Assembly (NCBI GenBank): GCA_016165875.1
Contig: JABBOT010000014.1
Location: forward strand, 8,376,255-8,440,254
Reading direction: 5' to 3'
Length of the DNA stretch: 64,000 nucleotides
Source: Acanthopleura granulata
Taxonomy: Eukaryota > Mollusca > Polyplacophora > Chitonida > Chitonidae
Below, piece by piece: positions 11,636 through 23,900 of the stretch (positions are counted from its first letter, which is position 1; each line of letters starts with the position of its first letter). The notes beneath the pieces are model-generated. The model searched no databases, was not told the origin of the DNA, and saw nothing but the letters and a program-made list of their open reading frames with translations. The position numbers and the translations under genes were made by a program.

Positions 11636-12480
11636 ATGAGTGTATCAGTTTTTAGATGCGAGCTGGATAAGTTTTTTAAATTGGAGACATGTCAGCGCTG
11701 TGAGCGGACTGATACATGGAGACACGCTGTTGTAGTTTTGCTTTATGCAATTCGGAAGAGAAGTCATCAATTCATATTCTTACACATCCATACAACATTG
11801 TTTTTAGATTTCTTTTAGTGCATTTCTTTCTTTAGTTGGAAAACATGACCGGCTTGATGTTATCCTTGGTATATAAGAAAATCGAGACAGAACTGACAAT
11901 TGTTTCAGAAGAGAAATACAAACAGCGTCACACACGGTAGTAATTTTTTTATGCAGTCATGTGCGATTTTTAGTACCTTTTTTTTAAGATAAGCGCACTT
12001 TCAGCCAGCAGCGAACGTCATTATTGTTCGGACACAGCCAGATGTCTGACTTCCGCTCTTGCTTTACTGTAGACTTTTACCCCCAAATCATCTCCGTTAA
12101 ATGCCAGTATCGATTGGTTCAACTCGGTTTAACGGAGAAAAACCGACCCGCTAAAAACCGACTCGTTACGAATCTGGGCTGAGTGTTGAATTATGGATCA
12201 TCCGATATCCCACTACCCGCAGAAAAAAAAAACACGCCACGTGAAAACAAGGTGACATTAATATTCCGCTACAGTGGTTTATCTTTTTCCGCAGGATAAC
12301 AGGCTTAGTTTCGGGTGGGTTTCGTGAGAAACTGTAATGTTTTATCACAAAATCACGCGGTACGTCAGCCAGAGAACTAATTGCCGCGCTCATCGGAAGT
12401 TGACAGGAATGTCATCCGTCGTAACATGCCGCGGATTTCCGACCCGCCATTGTTTTTCAACTGCTGCATATATCTCACCA

Positions 12481-13950
12481 CTGTCGATCAGCTCTCGTTC
12501 CATAAGGTAGTTTCCTCGGACATGGATCCCGTTGAGTTGGATGTCACTTTTTGTGACAGCTATTTCAGGTCACTGTCTAGAATGATTTCATCGGCCTCTT
12601 TCCAGTTTGGTCCAGTAAAATCCCTAAATGCCACCGATTACAAGTGAAATATTCTTGATTACAGAGTCTAATATACTGGTAAGTAAACGGATATATGCAG
12701 GTTTGTTTCCTTCAATTAAATAGCGATTTCGGGCACTGCAATTGTGCAAACCAGTACTCTTTTTTTTTAACACAGACGACTTTTTCTCTTCAGACATTTT
12801 GTACAAAAACGACAGCATTGACCTTAGTTAGGTTTCCAACCATCAATTTAAATGGTTAAACGATGACCACTAAGGCACTCCTTAGCGCCATGTTTTAATC
12901 AGAATTAGGTACAAAAGCAGTGATACTAATTTTAATTTATTTTAATGGATTTAAAGTTATTAAAAAAACTGTGTTGTCATCACATTTTATAAAACAAAAT
13001 CACATCAAACCAATGCACAGTGACGAGGCCTAGAGCATGCTTAGTAAACCAAGAGAATCTCCTGATAAACCAACAGACGGATCTCTAGTGATGCATTTCT
13101 CCGTCCTTACTCGACTAATGGGCATCTTAACAACATTGATTCATCTGGGAACTGATTGTACTGAACATCACCATTTTATCCCGCTCGTTATTTAGAATTT
13201 TAATTTGAAAATCCGGCAATATTGACATCAAAGTGACAAATGCTTCATTTCGTTTCAAGCATAACAAGACTATTTTCTAGCCGTTCCTATTTGCACTTGA
13301 TTGTTTTCTGAATGATTCATTACTTGGAAAAGCACTTTTTTACAATTTTAATAATTCTGGAATGTCCTTGTCGCAGGACGTGTGTGATTTAAATCTTGTA
13401 TTTTTCATTGTTGATCGCCGTCTGAAATCGCAGAAAGGTGAACACGGGCAGGCAAATAACGCATTACTGGTCTTCTGGATTTGTGGACACCAACTTTCTT
13501 GTCTGATTTGTGAAGACGCCCAATTTATCGCGCGTATCCACGCGGTAAATTAGCCGGAAAGCAGCTACCGCTTTCAACGGAAGAAGACAGAAATGCTAGC
13601 AGACGTTTCACATTAAGCATACTATATCAGTAACTGATCTGGTTTGTTTGGAAAGATACTCATGTCCGGTTTTGCACAAATAGTCAAAGATGTAAGGGAA
13701 CCCAAAAGTTGCCTCAGTAATCTCTAGGATGGAAAAATTCTAGACCAGTGAAGTGTAAAAACCTGCTCTTTACACCAATGCATTTTGTGCCTTAAATCGA
13801 TTTTAACCATGGTTACTTTTTAAGCATTAGCAACATACTGTTGGAATGTAACCTTAATTGGGGTAAAGTGACGTGCCTGAAAGAAATTCAAATCCTTTTT
13901 TTCTAAACTAGCGTCAACATTTTATATTGGAAATATAAGTCTTTGGATCT
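12481..13950. other. No gene; trace of repeat C near 13,540
   Basis: Mostly unrecognised AT-rich sequence. CACGCGGTAAATTAGCCGGA at about 13,540 followed by ACGGAAGAAGACAG is a decayed piece of the repeat C 3' part. Confidence 0.45.
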
Positions 13951-14034
13951 AAACTCGGAAAACCACTATATTTATATAATAAGGAAAGTTATCTGTATGT
14001 ATGTTACTTGTAAAACTATATCTTATGGTATACT

Positions 14035-14560
14035 GAACATCTCATCCAGCACACTCCGGAGCACTCTCCCATCCAAGACGAAATTTTAGATTAAAGGAGA
14101 ATGCCTATACGGCACCTCGTTAAAACTACTTTGACAGGAAGAATAGCATGCAATCAGTATAAGGAATTTTTAGCTTTGAAACGGTATTATCTAGGGCAGC
14201 TTTCGCCTCTCTGTCTACGACTGTGTTTCCGTGGATACCAATATGACTTGGTATCCAACAAAATATAACATCTTCATTTGTTTTCTATGTATGGCTAATG
14301 TATCAAGGATCAACGGATATTTAAATTTATTATTCCTAATTGCCAAAAGGCAAGAAAGCCCTTTGGGTATGCCTAGAAGAAACATATCATATGGCCAGAA
14401 GTATAGCCCTGGCCTCGGCAGAAAAGATTAAAGATGGGTGTGGAAGACGAAGGTACGTAACTCGCTGTTCTAAGACAGCCGCAGCCGCAACCTTGTCCCC
14501 ATCCTTCGACCCATCAGTATATACAAATTTATAATCCGGATAATTATCCTTAATTTCAAG
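14035..14560 (-). pseudogene. LINE ORF2 C-terminus and RNase H domain, broken
   Basis: RNase H would remove the RNA strand of the RNA-DNA hybrid during retrotransposition. On the minus strand the domain opens with a YTDGS motif (first catalytic Asp, about 14,510), followed by SAEARAI (catalytic Glu, about 14,405). The third block (the DS motif) is lost in a frame-disturbed region. A remnant of the last block, a PSHIGIH-type motif followed by NTVVDREAK, lies near 14,200-14,260. Downstream, 14,035-14,130 is the C-terminal segment also seen intact at 30,446-30,723. Stops and frameshifts make it non-functional. The plus-strand ORFs here (14,231-14,534) are antisense by-products. Confidence 0.8.
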
Positions 14561-14699
14561 AAAAACTCTGCTAAATTATAAGAGGGTTTGTTTTGGATTT
14601 ATTATGTTTTCGTACATCAAATGTCAGTTTATGATGCGAAGGAAGCCTGAAAAGAAACCGGAGCTATGTCTTCAAGTTTGATATTCTCTTCCACAATAT

Positions 14700-15830
14700 G
14701 ATCCCGAACACGAAGCCCGAACGAAGGAATCCTGTTAGGATATTTATTATATTTATCTACATATGATGGATTCAAAGCACAGCCGTGGACAGGGTTTGTT
14801 GGATGTGCTTTAGGCTTTCTAGTATATTGAAAGCTCAGTCTTATTACGTCCTGCGACGTAACGAAGGCTCATTAGCCTGAACGTATGAACTTTCAAATGA
14901 TAAGGTCCTAAAAGCACAAAGCCTGAGCCTCAAATCTTGGTGATGGACCGGACCCAACATTTGAAGATATTATTTTTTTGCGAAACCGGAAATAAAGCAC
15001 CCGTATTCCAATTTAGACCTATCCAGAGAACGATATAAATTTAATACAACAGATTGGTGAGCACCCCAATCGGTGCAACACACGACTCTAATTATATAGA
15101 GAGCTCCAGTACATTTAGATGTAAGCATTTTGAATGTGGAGTTTCAAGGACACTTTATTATCAAATATAACCTCCAAGAATTTATTTTCCCCAACAATTT
15201 TTACTGATTCACAATGAAGTTTAACCACAGGATCTAAATGAAGTTTCCTTTTATTACAAAAATGCACACGGATTTTAGATTTTTAGTTGGCAATTGCCCA
15301 TATCTCGATCCTGTTGATTCAAAGTTGTAGCTGCCTTTCGATGCAATTCATATTTTGAGCAGGGTAGCACATACGGACATCAGCATAGAAAGAACCTGCT
15401 GTGCCAGATGTCAATGTTTTGGCAAAGCTATTAATATTAATGTTGAACAGGGTCCCCACCCCTTTCCTGCTTATGCGAGTCCGAAAGAACGGGTACCACG
15501 CGTACCTTAAACTGACGATCAGATAAAAAATCGGATATAAATAAAGGTAAGCGACCTTTTAAACCCATAACATATTTCCTAGTAGTGGCGTAGGAATTTT
15601 CAAGGTAAAAACAATCGACACCACATGTTAATTAATAATAAAACCATCACGTATAAAGGTTTTGAATCGAACACGGTGATCCAAAGTGGATTTAGCCTGT
15701 GCCTTTTTCAATGATGCTTTAACGTCTTCGATGGAAAACGGACGGTTACAGTCATCTAAATTCTTAGAAAAGAAGGGCAATTTAATGTTCTCTGTTTTAT
15801 TTTTTAATCTGCCGAAATTCAGATGAATAA
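14700..15830 (-). pseudogene. LINE ORF2 reverse transcriptase, internally deleted
   Basis: Minus-strand remnants of the reverse transcriptase. A run matching the SIEQLKTSLKKAH region of the 62,657 copy is followed directly by the DHRVRFKTFIRDGF region, so roughly 390 bp covering the first RT blocks (the PVPKPGK and NYRPIAL region) are missing. The catalytic YxDD box reads YADV here, so one catalytic Asp is lost. The thumb and connection region, with a cysteine-bearing YDCVFNP-type segment, follows near 14,700-14,800. Frameshifts occur throughout. Compare 62,657-63,922, where this domain is much better preserved. Confidence 0.78.
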
Positions 15831-16074
15831 TTCTCGGAAGATCACTTCAGAGATATTGTTTCAGCCAGTTTATTTAAGATATCACGAGGAGAAGTTAAAA
15901 TATTATCACCATCTGAAACTTTGCCGTATTGTTTTTGCCCATAAGCTTCTGAACTCCGTTCTAGACCTTCCGGATGGGTGTTTTAACGTAAAGCCTGAAA
16001 AAAGTTCCGGCAACAAGATCGTCTCTTGGACTTTATTCTTCGTCAATCTTTATCTCTATATATCTGAACCTGGT

Positions 16075-17021
16075 TTAAATTATTATTAGTAGGACAATGA
16101 TTAACACTGATCTCAGCTTATTTATGGTTTTTAATGGCTTTGTGACAGTCATTATTATACCAGAGTGTACTTCTGGATTTTGAATTGCCGAGGCCTTAGG
16201 GATGATTCTTTTAGCTGCTGTTAATAGAAGTTCATTACATTTTGACACAGGATCATCTGCAGCTTTGAGAGTCTCTGAAGTGATGTCAGCCTCACAGAAC
16301 ATGTCAGATGGAATCTGCTTTATCAAACTTCCACCCAGCTACATGCTCTAAAGAATCAGAAGTAAGATGCTCTAGGATAATAGTCACCACCGCCGAGATT
16401 GTCATGCACCTTCCAAGAAAAATCCGGGAGAAGTGATGGATCCGTGATGGTGAGATCGATAGCAGAATATGAACCATTACCTAAATGTAAATAGGTATTT
16501 GAATCATCATTGAAATAACACAGTTCATCCTCAGATGAGAAATCTTCTACTCTTTTGCCCTTGTCATTTATATTTTTACTACCCTATAGGAGGTTATGGG
16601 CATTAAAATCTCCCATAAATATAGTAGGCGTTGGCAGTTGTTCTTTTTAAATTTTGCAATTCCGAATGTGTTATAGACGAATGAGCAGGAGAAACCCAAA
16701 GAGAAAATAAAGTGATTGTTTCCGATAAATAAACAAGAACGTCTACAGCATGAAGCTCTGTATTGAGGGCAATAGGACTGTGAATAATATCATTCACGAA
16801 GATAGAAGAGCCGCCACAAGCTTGCTCTTCCTCCGTAAAATAAGTGCTGTAAGATGTATAATTTTTAAGAGATATTCTATCTTTATCAGTTGCCTTTAGG
16901 TGAGTATCCTGAAGACGAAATACTACTGGATTTGTCTATTGAACTATCTGTGTTATTTCAATAAAATTTACCTTGAGGCCTGGACAATTCCACTTTATAA
17001 TTTTATCATATGTATACATTA
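16075..17021 (-). pseudogene. LINE ORF2 endonuclease domain, broken
   Basis: APE-type endonuclease that nicks target DNA to prime reverse transcription. From the minus-strand ATG at 17,019-17,017, the frame opens with IIKWNCPG (metal-binding Asn), then a QDTH-type motif where QETH is expected, then a GDFNAHN motif near 16,600 with its catalytic Asp intact. A stop after QIVQ and a frameshift split the domain. The EN-RT linker continues to 16,075 with an MFCEADIT segment that is also present at 62,350. Confidence 0.82.
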
Positions 17022-18431
17022 TGGAGGGAGGCGTATCGGTGATTTTGTTTGTACCGAGGTCGATGTTGCCTAGGAGATTTGCTGATTGATCTCCCTGGCG
17101 CAGATGACGTGTCCATCGCATCCGCGACAGACGATGGACATAGTTCGTTGGCCTCCGATGATCCAGACTTTTGAGAAGTCTGAACCGTGCCCCTATTGAT
17201 CTGAGAGGGACGCTGTGAAGGGCCATGTGGCTTAACCCCTAGAGAAGTATCCATCAGATCGATGGAAGAATCCGATTCACCCAGTGCCCAAAATTTGTTG
17301 AAACACAGGGTGGTATCCCTCGTGGCCATAGAGAAATGCTCCACATGACTATTAGGTTTTGACTGGCCTTTACAAAACGCTTCCCAGGGGCTGTGCTCCC
17401 AGTGGCAGAAAGGGAATTAGCACTGTTCGATCTTGGCGTTGCGGTAAAGATCATATTAGTTTGAAATAAAGCGGTATGCTTTAGACTGGAAGTACAATTA
17501 TAACCTGGATATTTCGTTGGGATATTGTGAGGGAGAATCTGTGCCTGATCCATGCCAATGGGTCAAGTTATTGATGTTGGCGTCCCAACTGAAGGAAAGG
17601 GTCTCTTGACAACATTGACATTGGTAGATTTGGTGGAGTCATAGGTAACAGAGACGAGACGTTTTGTCTCTTGATATGAGATATTGTTCTTACAATTCTA
17701 TGTAACAATTTTCTTTTCTTTTTGGAACAGAGGGCAGTCCTTGAAAGAGGCCATGTGGGTGCCACTGCAGATGAAACATCTTATGATTTTTGTGCAGTCA
17801 AAACTCTCGTGGTCGCTTTCAGCACATCTAAAACACCCCAATCTATTACGGCCATGGCCAAAACTTTGGCGAGTGAAACACCGATTTGTGCTGGGAATGC
17901 ATAGATCTACTCGTACACAATATGGTCCATTAAAGATGGATTTTTGCAGTGAAAGGCCGCCAAAAGCTAACATTTGTGTTGGTTTTTAATAGTTTTTCCA
18001 TTTTTCTTTAGGAGGGAACGCTTGACATCTGTCACATCCTGAGAGCAATGTTATTTGCTCTTCTGACAAATCATCGGTTTCCCGGTCTCTGTCACGGATA
18101 GCTCCCTGACTACAATTTAATGTATTATGTTTAGAAACAGAGACAGCCGGATCTCCATTTTTTCAATTTTCAATAATTTCATGTACTGTTGTTTCCATAA
18201 ACACTCCAGCAAAATTTCCTAGGCTTTCTTTTTTTACCTGTTTTAAGGTAGCAACATAACTCTGAAGCGCTTTCCTCAGAAGAAAAGGATTTATTTTAAC
18301 CGCTGCATTATCGTCGCTTTAAATGGATATCACCTGAAAGGTTGGAAATTGGCCATACTCTGTATCCATATCTAATGGTACCTCATTTTCCCTTTTTTGC
18401 GCATGATTGGTAAAGATTGTGATATAGCCAT
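17019..18431 (-). pseudogene. LINE ORF1 (CCHC nucleic-acid-binding protein), broken
   Basis: ORF1 proteins of this group bind the element RNA and act as chaperones. The start is taken as the ATG at 18,431-18,429 (MAISQS), which matches MAMSQP at 59,639. Near 17,880-17,730 the minus strand encodes a CCHC knuckle CFRCAESDHESFDC (CX2CX4HX4C) and a second one CFICSGTHMASFKDC. The proline/serine-rich C-terminal half ends at TAATG (17,021-17,017), where the ORF1 stop overlaps the ORF2 start. At least three frameshifts interrupt it. Plus-strand ORFs at 17,684-17,989 are antisense. Confidence 0.85.
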
Positions 18432-19050
18432 GTTAAATTTAAATAAAAATCCCTCCACGTGTCCCCTACTCGCCACGGAGTGCAAAGAAGGGCGATGATG
18501 CCCATCTAGAAAAACACCAAGGATTCCACGAGAGGTATACTTGGATAGATGGCTCAAATGTGTCAAACCAGATTAACGCTATGACATTCCTTCAATCCGT
18601 GACAAGGTTACACATCCGACACGCACTGCCCAACTGACCCATAAGCCACCGCCTCAAAGAAAATCACGCAAAAAAAACCCCGCAAATATATGAAACACCC
18701 AGTTGTGTATTTCTCTTGTTAATAAATAGCTTTAGGGGTACGAAGATGCAAGACATGACCAGCCGATTTACCGAGCTGGGCCCATCCGACCACCCCTCTC
18801 TCGCAAGTGTTGGAGTGTTGGGCGTGAGGGCCCCGTAAGATCAACCCGCCTTCAGCCACCAGGATGTCATCCTCTTTAATTACGGGTCGCAGCCGACGGC
18901 AAACAGGTCGCTCCTCTATTGCCTCTCACACAATCCGAGGAGCTGTGTGCCTATTATATTCACCGGGCTCACACGGGAGACCTCTAGGTTAGTCGCCTCG
19001 TACGACAAGCTTGCCTAGGTCCTATTCTTGTCACACAAGTGAGCCCACGG
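18432..19050 (-). promoter_or_regulatory. LINE 5' leader, presumed internal promoter region
   Basis: Minus-strand sequence upstream of ORF1. It shares GGCAAGCTTGTCGTACGAGG, CTCCCGTGTG and GCGGGTTGATCTTACGG blocks with the leader of the 49,324 copy (GGCAAGCTTGTTGTACTAGG, CTCCCGTGTG, GCGGGTTGATCTTGAGA). Similarity ends at a CCCCCGTG string near 19,050, which I take as the true 5' end. Non-LTR elements carry internal promoters here; no specific promoter box is identified. Confidence 0.65.
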
Positions 19051-19602
19051 GGGGAGAAACCTTTTAAACTGAAATCGCAGCATCGTCCTCTCAACCAGTT
19101 ATCGCTTATGACAAAACACGTTAGATTTAGAGTCCGTATGATGGTTCTGAGTAATGGACGTGACAAACATAAAGTAGGTTCAAATATCAACCATTTGTCA
19201 ATATCGATCGCACTAGGGGTTACCGATCTCTGAGTAGAACGTTCCTCCAGGAACTAAGTGAGGTTACCAAACTCCAAATGACGGATTTTGCAAGTTGAGT
19301 TCGTCGGTAACTCATTGTGACTCCTCGTTACTGCCTGAATTATTGTCTCTATTATAAAGTTTATAATGGATTCTTCTCTAGCTTTATTCTTCTCGGGACG
19401 ATGTTTGTGTATTCTGAATCAATATTGAATAACAATAATAATAAGAATTTAAAAGACTACAGCACAGAGTAAAGAAACAGAGCCGGAACACCGTACCAAT
19501 GAAATCCGGCATCTTGTTATTTTACTTCGGGTAGGATTTTATTCTAACTTAGCTCTGGCGGGATTACCCATAGATTCTTATTTATAGAGGCTAAGCCCTA
19601 GA
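19051..19602. other. No recognised feature
   Basis: Flank between the LINE and the large inverted repeat. Short overlapping ORFs only. Confidence 0.45.
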
Positions 19603-20268
19603 TCCATCCTACGCCCGGCAGCCCTGTTTTGCCAACATACCTTGCTGTCCCTCTCAGTTTGAGGTTTGCATCAATGGGACATTTATTTCGATAGACCTAC
19701 ATGTCTAAGCTGGTCGTTTCCCATGTTGTCTGGTGATACAACCTCTAGTAAATGCACAGGGATACAAAAGTCCTAGACGCTAGTTCCATTTCTAAAGTCA
19801 TTCGCGCCGGACTTGCCATGTTGACAACTACGTCATCGTTTTGGGGGTCCGCTAGTCAAGAACTCGACTCTTGCTGAACTTTACCGATGGAAACTCGGTA
19901 AGCAACGGTAACAACAACACCAGAGCAAACAACAACATAAAAGTAAGATGAAAATCTAGAGTTCTCTATGTACATAAAAACTGTTACTGCTTTTAAAATA
20001 ATGTTACATCGGTCCGGCAAGAGCCAAGTCCTCGACTAGCGGGCCACAAAATGATCACGTAATGACTTTCGAAATGAACCTACAGTCGGCGAGTTTTGTA
20101 CTCGTGTGCCTTTACTAGATGCTGTGCGACTGGACAACACTGGACAACGAACAGCTTAGAGATGTGGATCTACCGAAATAAATGTTTCATTGATGACAAC
20201 ATCGAACCGAGAGGGACAGCACGGTATGTTGGCAAAACACGGCTGCAGGGAGTAGGAAGGACTGATCC
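19603..20268. repeat. Large inverted repeat, arms about 260 bp
   Basis: Left arm 19,603-19,879 and right arm 20,013-20,268 are imperfect reverse complements. For example TTTTGCCAACATACCTTGCT (19,626) pairs with the reverse of AGCACGGTATGTTGGCAAAA (20,217), and TCCGCTAGTCAAGAACTCGA pairs with the reverse of CCTCGACTAGCGGGCC. The spacer is about 133 bp and non-coding. Identity looks near 75-80% by eye. Candidate foldback element or MITE with long terminal inverted repeats; no transposase and no clear target-site duplication seen. Confidence 0.85.
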
Positions 20269-20474
20269 ATAGAGCCCTGTTTATGTTCATGGAACCATTG
20301 AGCGACCTATCGAAGAACTCGTTGGCCTGCTTGCCCAGCCTGAACTTCCTTTAAGATCACTTGTCTTTACCAATATGGACGTGCCAGGGTTAGTCACATT
20401 TGGGGAAACTCGTCAGTCGCTTTCGAAGGTTAAAAAATCTCCTACAACCTTGCCCTAATTATTTATGTTGTTAC

Positions 20475-20720
20475 TTCCCCGTAAGGGTTATGGGAATTCA
20501 AATGTCCCATTATTATGAACGGTGTAGGTAATTGTTCTTTCAAATTATGCAACTGGAAAGCTGACAAAGAAGTGTTCGGAGGAGTATAAACCGAACACAT
20601 TGTGATTGTCTTGGACAATGAAAGACGAGCGGCCACAGCCTGAAGCTCTGTATCCAGAGCAACAGGACTGTGGGTAATATTGTTATTTATGAAGACAGAA
20701 TGAATGAATGAATGATTATG
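20475..20720 (-). mobile_element. I-type LINE endonuclease fragment plus a second, tail-only copy
   Basis: 20,475-20,692 is a minus-strand piece of the endonuclease domain (compare 16,600-16,800). It is abutted at 20,693-20,718 by a minus-strand LINE 3' terminus consisting of little more than GCCATAATC and four ATTC units. This looks like a severely 5'-truncated LINE inserted beside or into an older fragment. Confidence 0.72.
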
Positions 20721-20857
20721 GCATGAGAAGCGGCGCTATATGTATGCTTTGGTAGAGCTAATGGATGGACGATCTGACGTCTACGCGACTCGCAAACAGA
20801 CGCAGAAACAACGCACGCAATCATCTCCATTTTCTACACGAACTGACACTTGTGAAG

Positions 20858-20996
20858 ATATGGTGTGCCAGCAGTCTGCGGATGGCTGTGAGTTTCTCCC
20901 GGGCTCTGCCCGATTTCCTCCCACCATTAAAATGGCCGCCGTCATATAACTGAAATATTCATGAGTAAGGCGTAAAATACTATATCAAATAAATTG
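20858..20996 (+). mobile_element. SINE family I, 5'-truncated
   Basis: Body and 3' domain only: CTCCCGGGCTCTGCCCGATT, CCTCCCACCATTAAAATGG, CTGAAATATTCATGAGTAAG, ending in CAAATAAAT. Confidence 0.82.
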
Positions 20997-23900
20997 TAAA
21001 GCTATGAAATGACGCTTAAGCCCTGAACGCCCTGCAGCCCTAATAAGCTGACTCTTTGACCGTAGCGTGTGAATTCACTCCCAGTTTCTTTTTGATTATC
21101 TGTAGCCGATTGTCAAGGGTCTTTGTGCACGAATCATCGTCCTGCCCGTCTCACGTCTTGTAGCAAATAACCTAACGTTCTTCCTGATCATTCAAGAAAA
21201 GCCGTGGAAAACCGATGGTTCGTCGAGGTTACAAGCCAGTAGTTTTACAGACGATTGGGTGTCAGGATCTCGTTGATCAGTCATTGTGGACCGTGTCTAA
21301 CACACAATACCAGTGACGGATGCGTGACCTGTAGCTGAGCGGAATCACAGCCGGTTATTTATGCCGTGAAGCTAGACGGTTTAAGGTCAGCAGAATCATT
21401 TTTCTCCGATCCGTCACCGTTCGCCAGCGACGTTTCATCGGCACCTGTTGACCGCCTCAAATATGTCACTGTCATAATCGTTCCTCAAAGCCTAGTCAGG
21501 AATTCTCCTCGCTCCAAGAACGTGGTCTTCCCGCGGCGTAAGATAAGAGTTGTCGAGCCCAAAAAATAAAAATTAAATAAACAAACAATAAAACACGTAA
21601 GTTCCCCATGGCAATAACCTCATAAAATAATAACCAAATTATTTCGCCATTACGCCCAGTTGTTTCCTTTTTGTGGAATTTAAATGGAGTTCTCTGTTGT
21701 GTATGCTTTTTTCCGGTGGCAAAAGTATATCACCGTTAGACGATTTAGAGTTGCTTGCACATATTTCAGTACACAGACACCATGCAGTGGCCATGGGTGT
21801 AAAATGTATGGGTTGTGGTTATGTTTGCATTTGTGTATAAATGGAAATCTATGAGAATTATCGGTTTATATCTGGTACAAAATCTTTCAGCGGGCAACAA
21901 AACTCAAAACCCAGGACAATAATGCTAGGTTTTATCTGATAGTTTTGTCTCCATTAAACCCTTTCTCAGATACCGTCACACGAACAATGGGATACCTTTC
22001 CACCCTGTTCCGATTCTGTTCCAAGCTGGCCACACCATTGTTCTCTTGCACTGCACGAGTATCAGTTTGCCCACAAAATATCATTGTATATGATGGAATG
22101 TACAACTTTTACCCGACTTATCATTGACAGGAAATGTTCCCCATGGCTCTAGTAGATCACTGACTTCACCAAGAATAAAAAAGCTGTACCAGTTGAAAAC
22201 TGTTGGCAGTTTTCAGAAAGTTTTTCTGTTAAGGAAGCCTCTGTTTCCATCAATAAAACAACCCACCCAAAGTTTTAAAAACCTTACGTATATATTACGC
22301 ATAATAAGCGAAGTCTTCAAATCACACTTCAGGCAGTCGACCAACAAAACAATATCCAAAAGGCAAATCCCAAAAGAGCATTTTCATTAATAAATATAAC
22401 ATCACAATCTGTTAAAACGTACAATTTTAAACGCTGGATACCTGGAAACAGAAGTAGTCAACAGTTTGCAATGATATCCGAGAGTCACATAACTGGGTAA
22501 TAACGGATACCTCAAATCTAGTCCGTAGTTCACATTTCTAACATTGATATGTCCATATTCGTGTTTAAGTAATATCCTGCTACAAGGAAAGAAAAGTTTT
22601 TAAAAGTAATGCATTTATTGCAACTGTTCAGACAAACAAAGGGAAATGAAAACACGTGCATTACGAAAATCGAAAGCGCCGTAATGATATTAATTATGTC
22701 ACCAGTTTAACACAATTTGAGTTACTTCTCTACAACCAACGTCGGGACAAGGATACATTTTGTCCATTTAAGGAATGTTTTGGCACCTCCTAAATAACTA
22801 AGATTAATAGATTCTTCCTTAAAATTTCTCTCTTTTCCACCATCTATAAACCAAGTGAAAAAACTATTTAGTACTTAATTAAACACCAGTCAATTAATCA
22901 ATCTTCGCGAGGCAGTGGCGAATTCGGCCCTACCGTTTGCTAACAAATCAAAGCGCAGACAAGATTTTCCTTTCACCGATCGAATAACTTATCGTTAAAC
23001 GCGAGTGTGATTTATTACCGGGAGGAAATGTCCCGGAAGCCTCCATACGGTGTTGATACAAATTGAATGATGACGGACATTTCCTTTCAATTCCCAACGA
23101 CCCGGGTGAGGAATAACCACAGCAATTTAGACAACGTTCAGGTAAAGACGTCTATGGCATTTCCGAAAGTCAGGAACCTGTGGTCAACCCAAGAGTCAAT
23201 GTGGTTGCCTTTAAGTCGCTAAGACAACCGACCAATAAGTACTCCACCGCTCTCCATTTGTACGAACATGAGTAACAAAGAACAGACAAAAAGCACTTCC
23301 ACCACTGACACATTTATCACACACGAAAAGCGAACAAACGGCATCATAAATGAAACAATCTTCCCATCCACCGCCAAATTCACTTGTCCGCGTGGGCCTC
23401 AAGAAAGACATCTCACCCAAACCGTGGAGAGGATCATGTTGACAGCCAATCAAGTTTTCTTTACTTGTCTCCAACATTTCTTATTATATTTGTGGAAATT
23501 TTTTTCCACGCGCCTGATTGTCTTCTCTATTTATTTACCTGAGTTTATTGTCGTCTGCGTAAGTTAGTTGGTTAACGAGATTTATGAATACCGTAAGCCC
23601 TATCCCTCTCCCAAACCGTACTTTGAAAAATACCTTCGGCAAGATCGATTGTTGTGACGCGACTATGTTCCATAGCATGTATCATCTCAATTTAGACGTC
23701 TTCAAATTCAACATTGAAAAGTAGTAAGGAAATCCCAAGCGTATGCAGCATCCTTCTTGCCCAGTGTAGGATATACTGCTTCCTTAACCTTGTGGTACAG
23801 GATGCGAAGGCATTTCTACATCAATGTATATCCACCTAGAACATACCTGAATATCTTTCCGTTATCAGTGGAACCTGTCAACCACTTGTCTTTGCACGAA

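Larger units (their letters stand above)
10945..12480 (+). repeat. Dispersed repeat C, interrupted copy
   Basis: The 5' part (10,945-11,290) has CTGCTGTTCAGCTGCCATTC and GCTGAAGTGCCGACTGAGAT. The 3' part (about 12,000-12,480) has GTGACATTAATATTCCGCTA and AAAATCACGCGGTACG. A minus-strand SINE and unrelated sequence lie between them. Confidence 0.65.
13951..19050 (-). mobile_element. I-superfamily LINE, near full-length, inactivated
   Basis: Read on the minus strand: a leader of about 620 bp, ORF1 with CCHC knuckles, then ORF2 with APE-type endonuclease, reverse transcriptase, RNase H and a C-terminal tail, then the start of the 3' UTR. The last 190 bp or so, including the hairpin and ATTC tail seen in other copies, are missing. 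Segment order and motifs match the plus-strand copies at 49,324-52,610 and 59,229-64,000. Possession of RNase H plus a CCHC ORF1 points to the I superfamily (I/Nimb); the exact clade is an inference. All ORFs carry frameshifts or stops. Confidence 0.88.

Noticed and set aside
17684..17989. 101-codon plus-strand ORF
   Set aside because: Antisense to the CCHC region of LINE ORF1, where the real minus-strand motifs lie.
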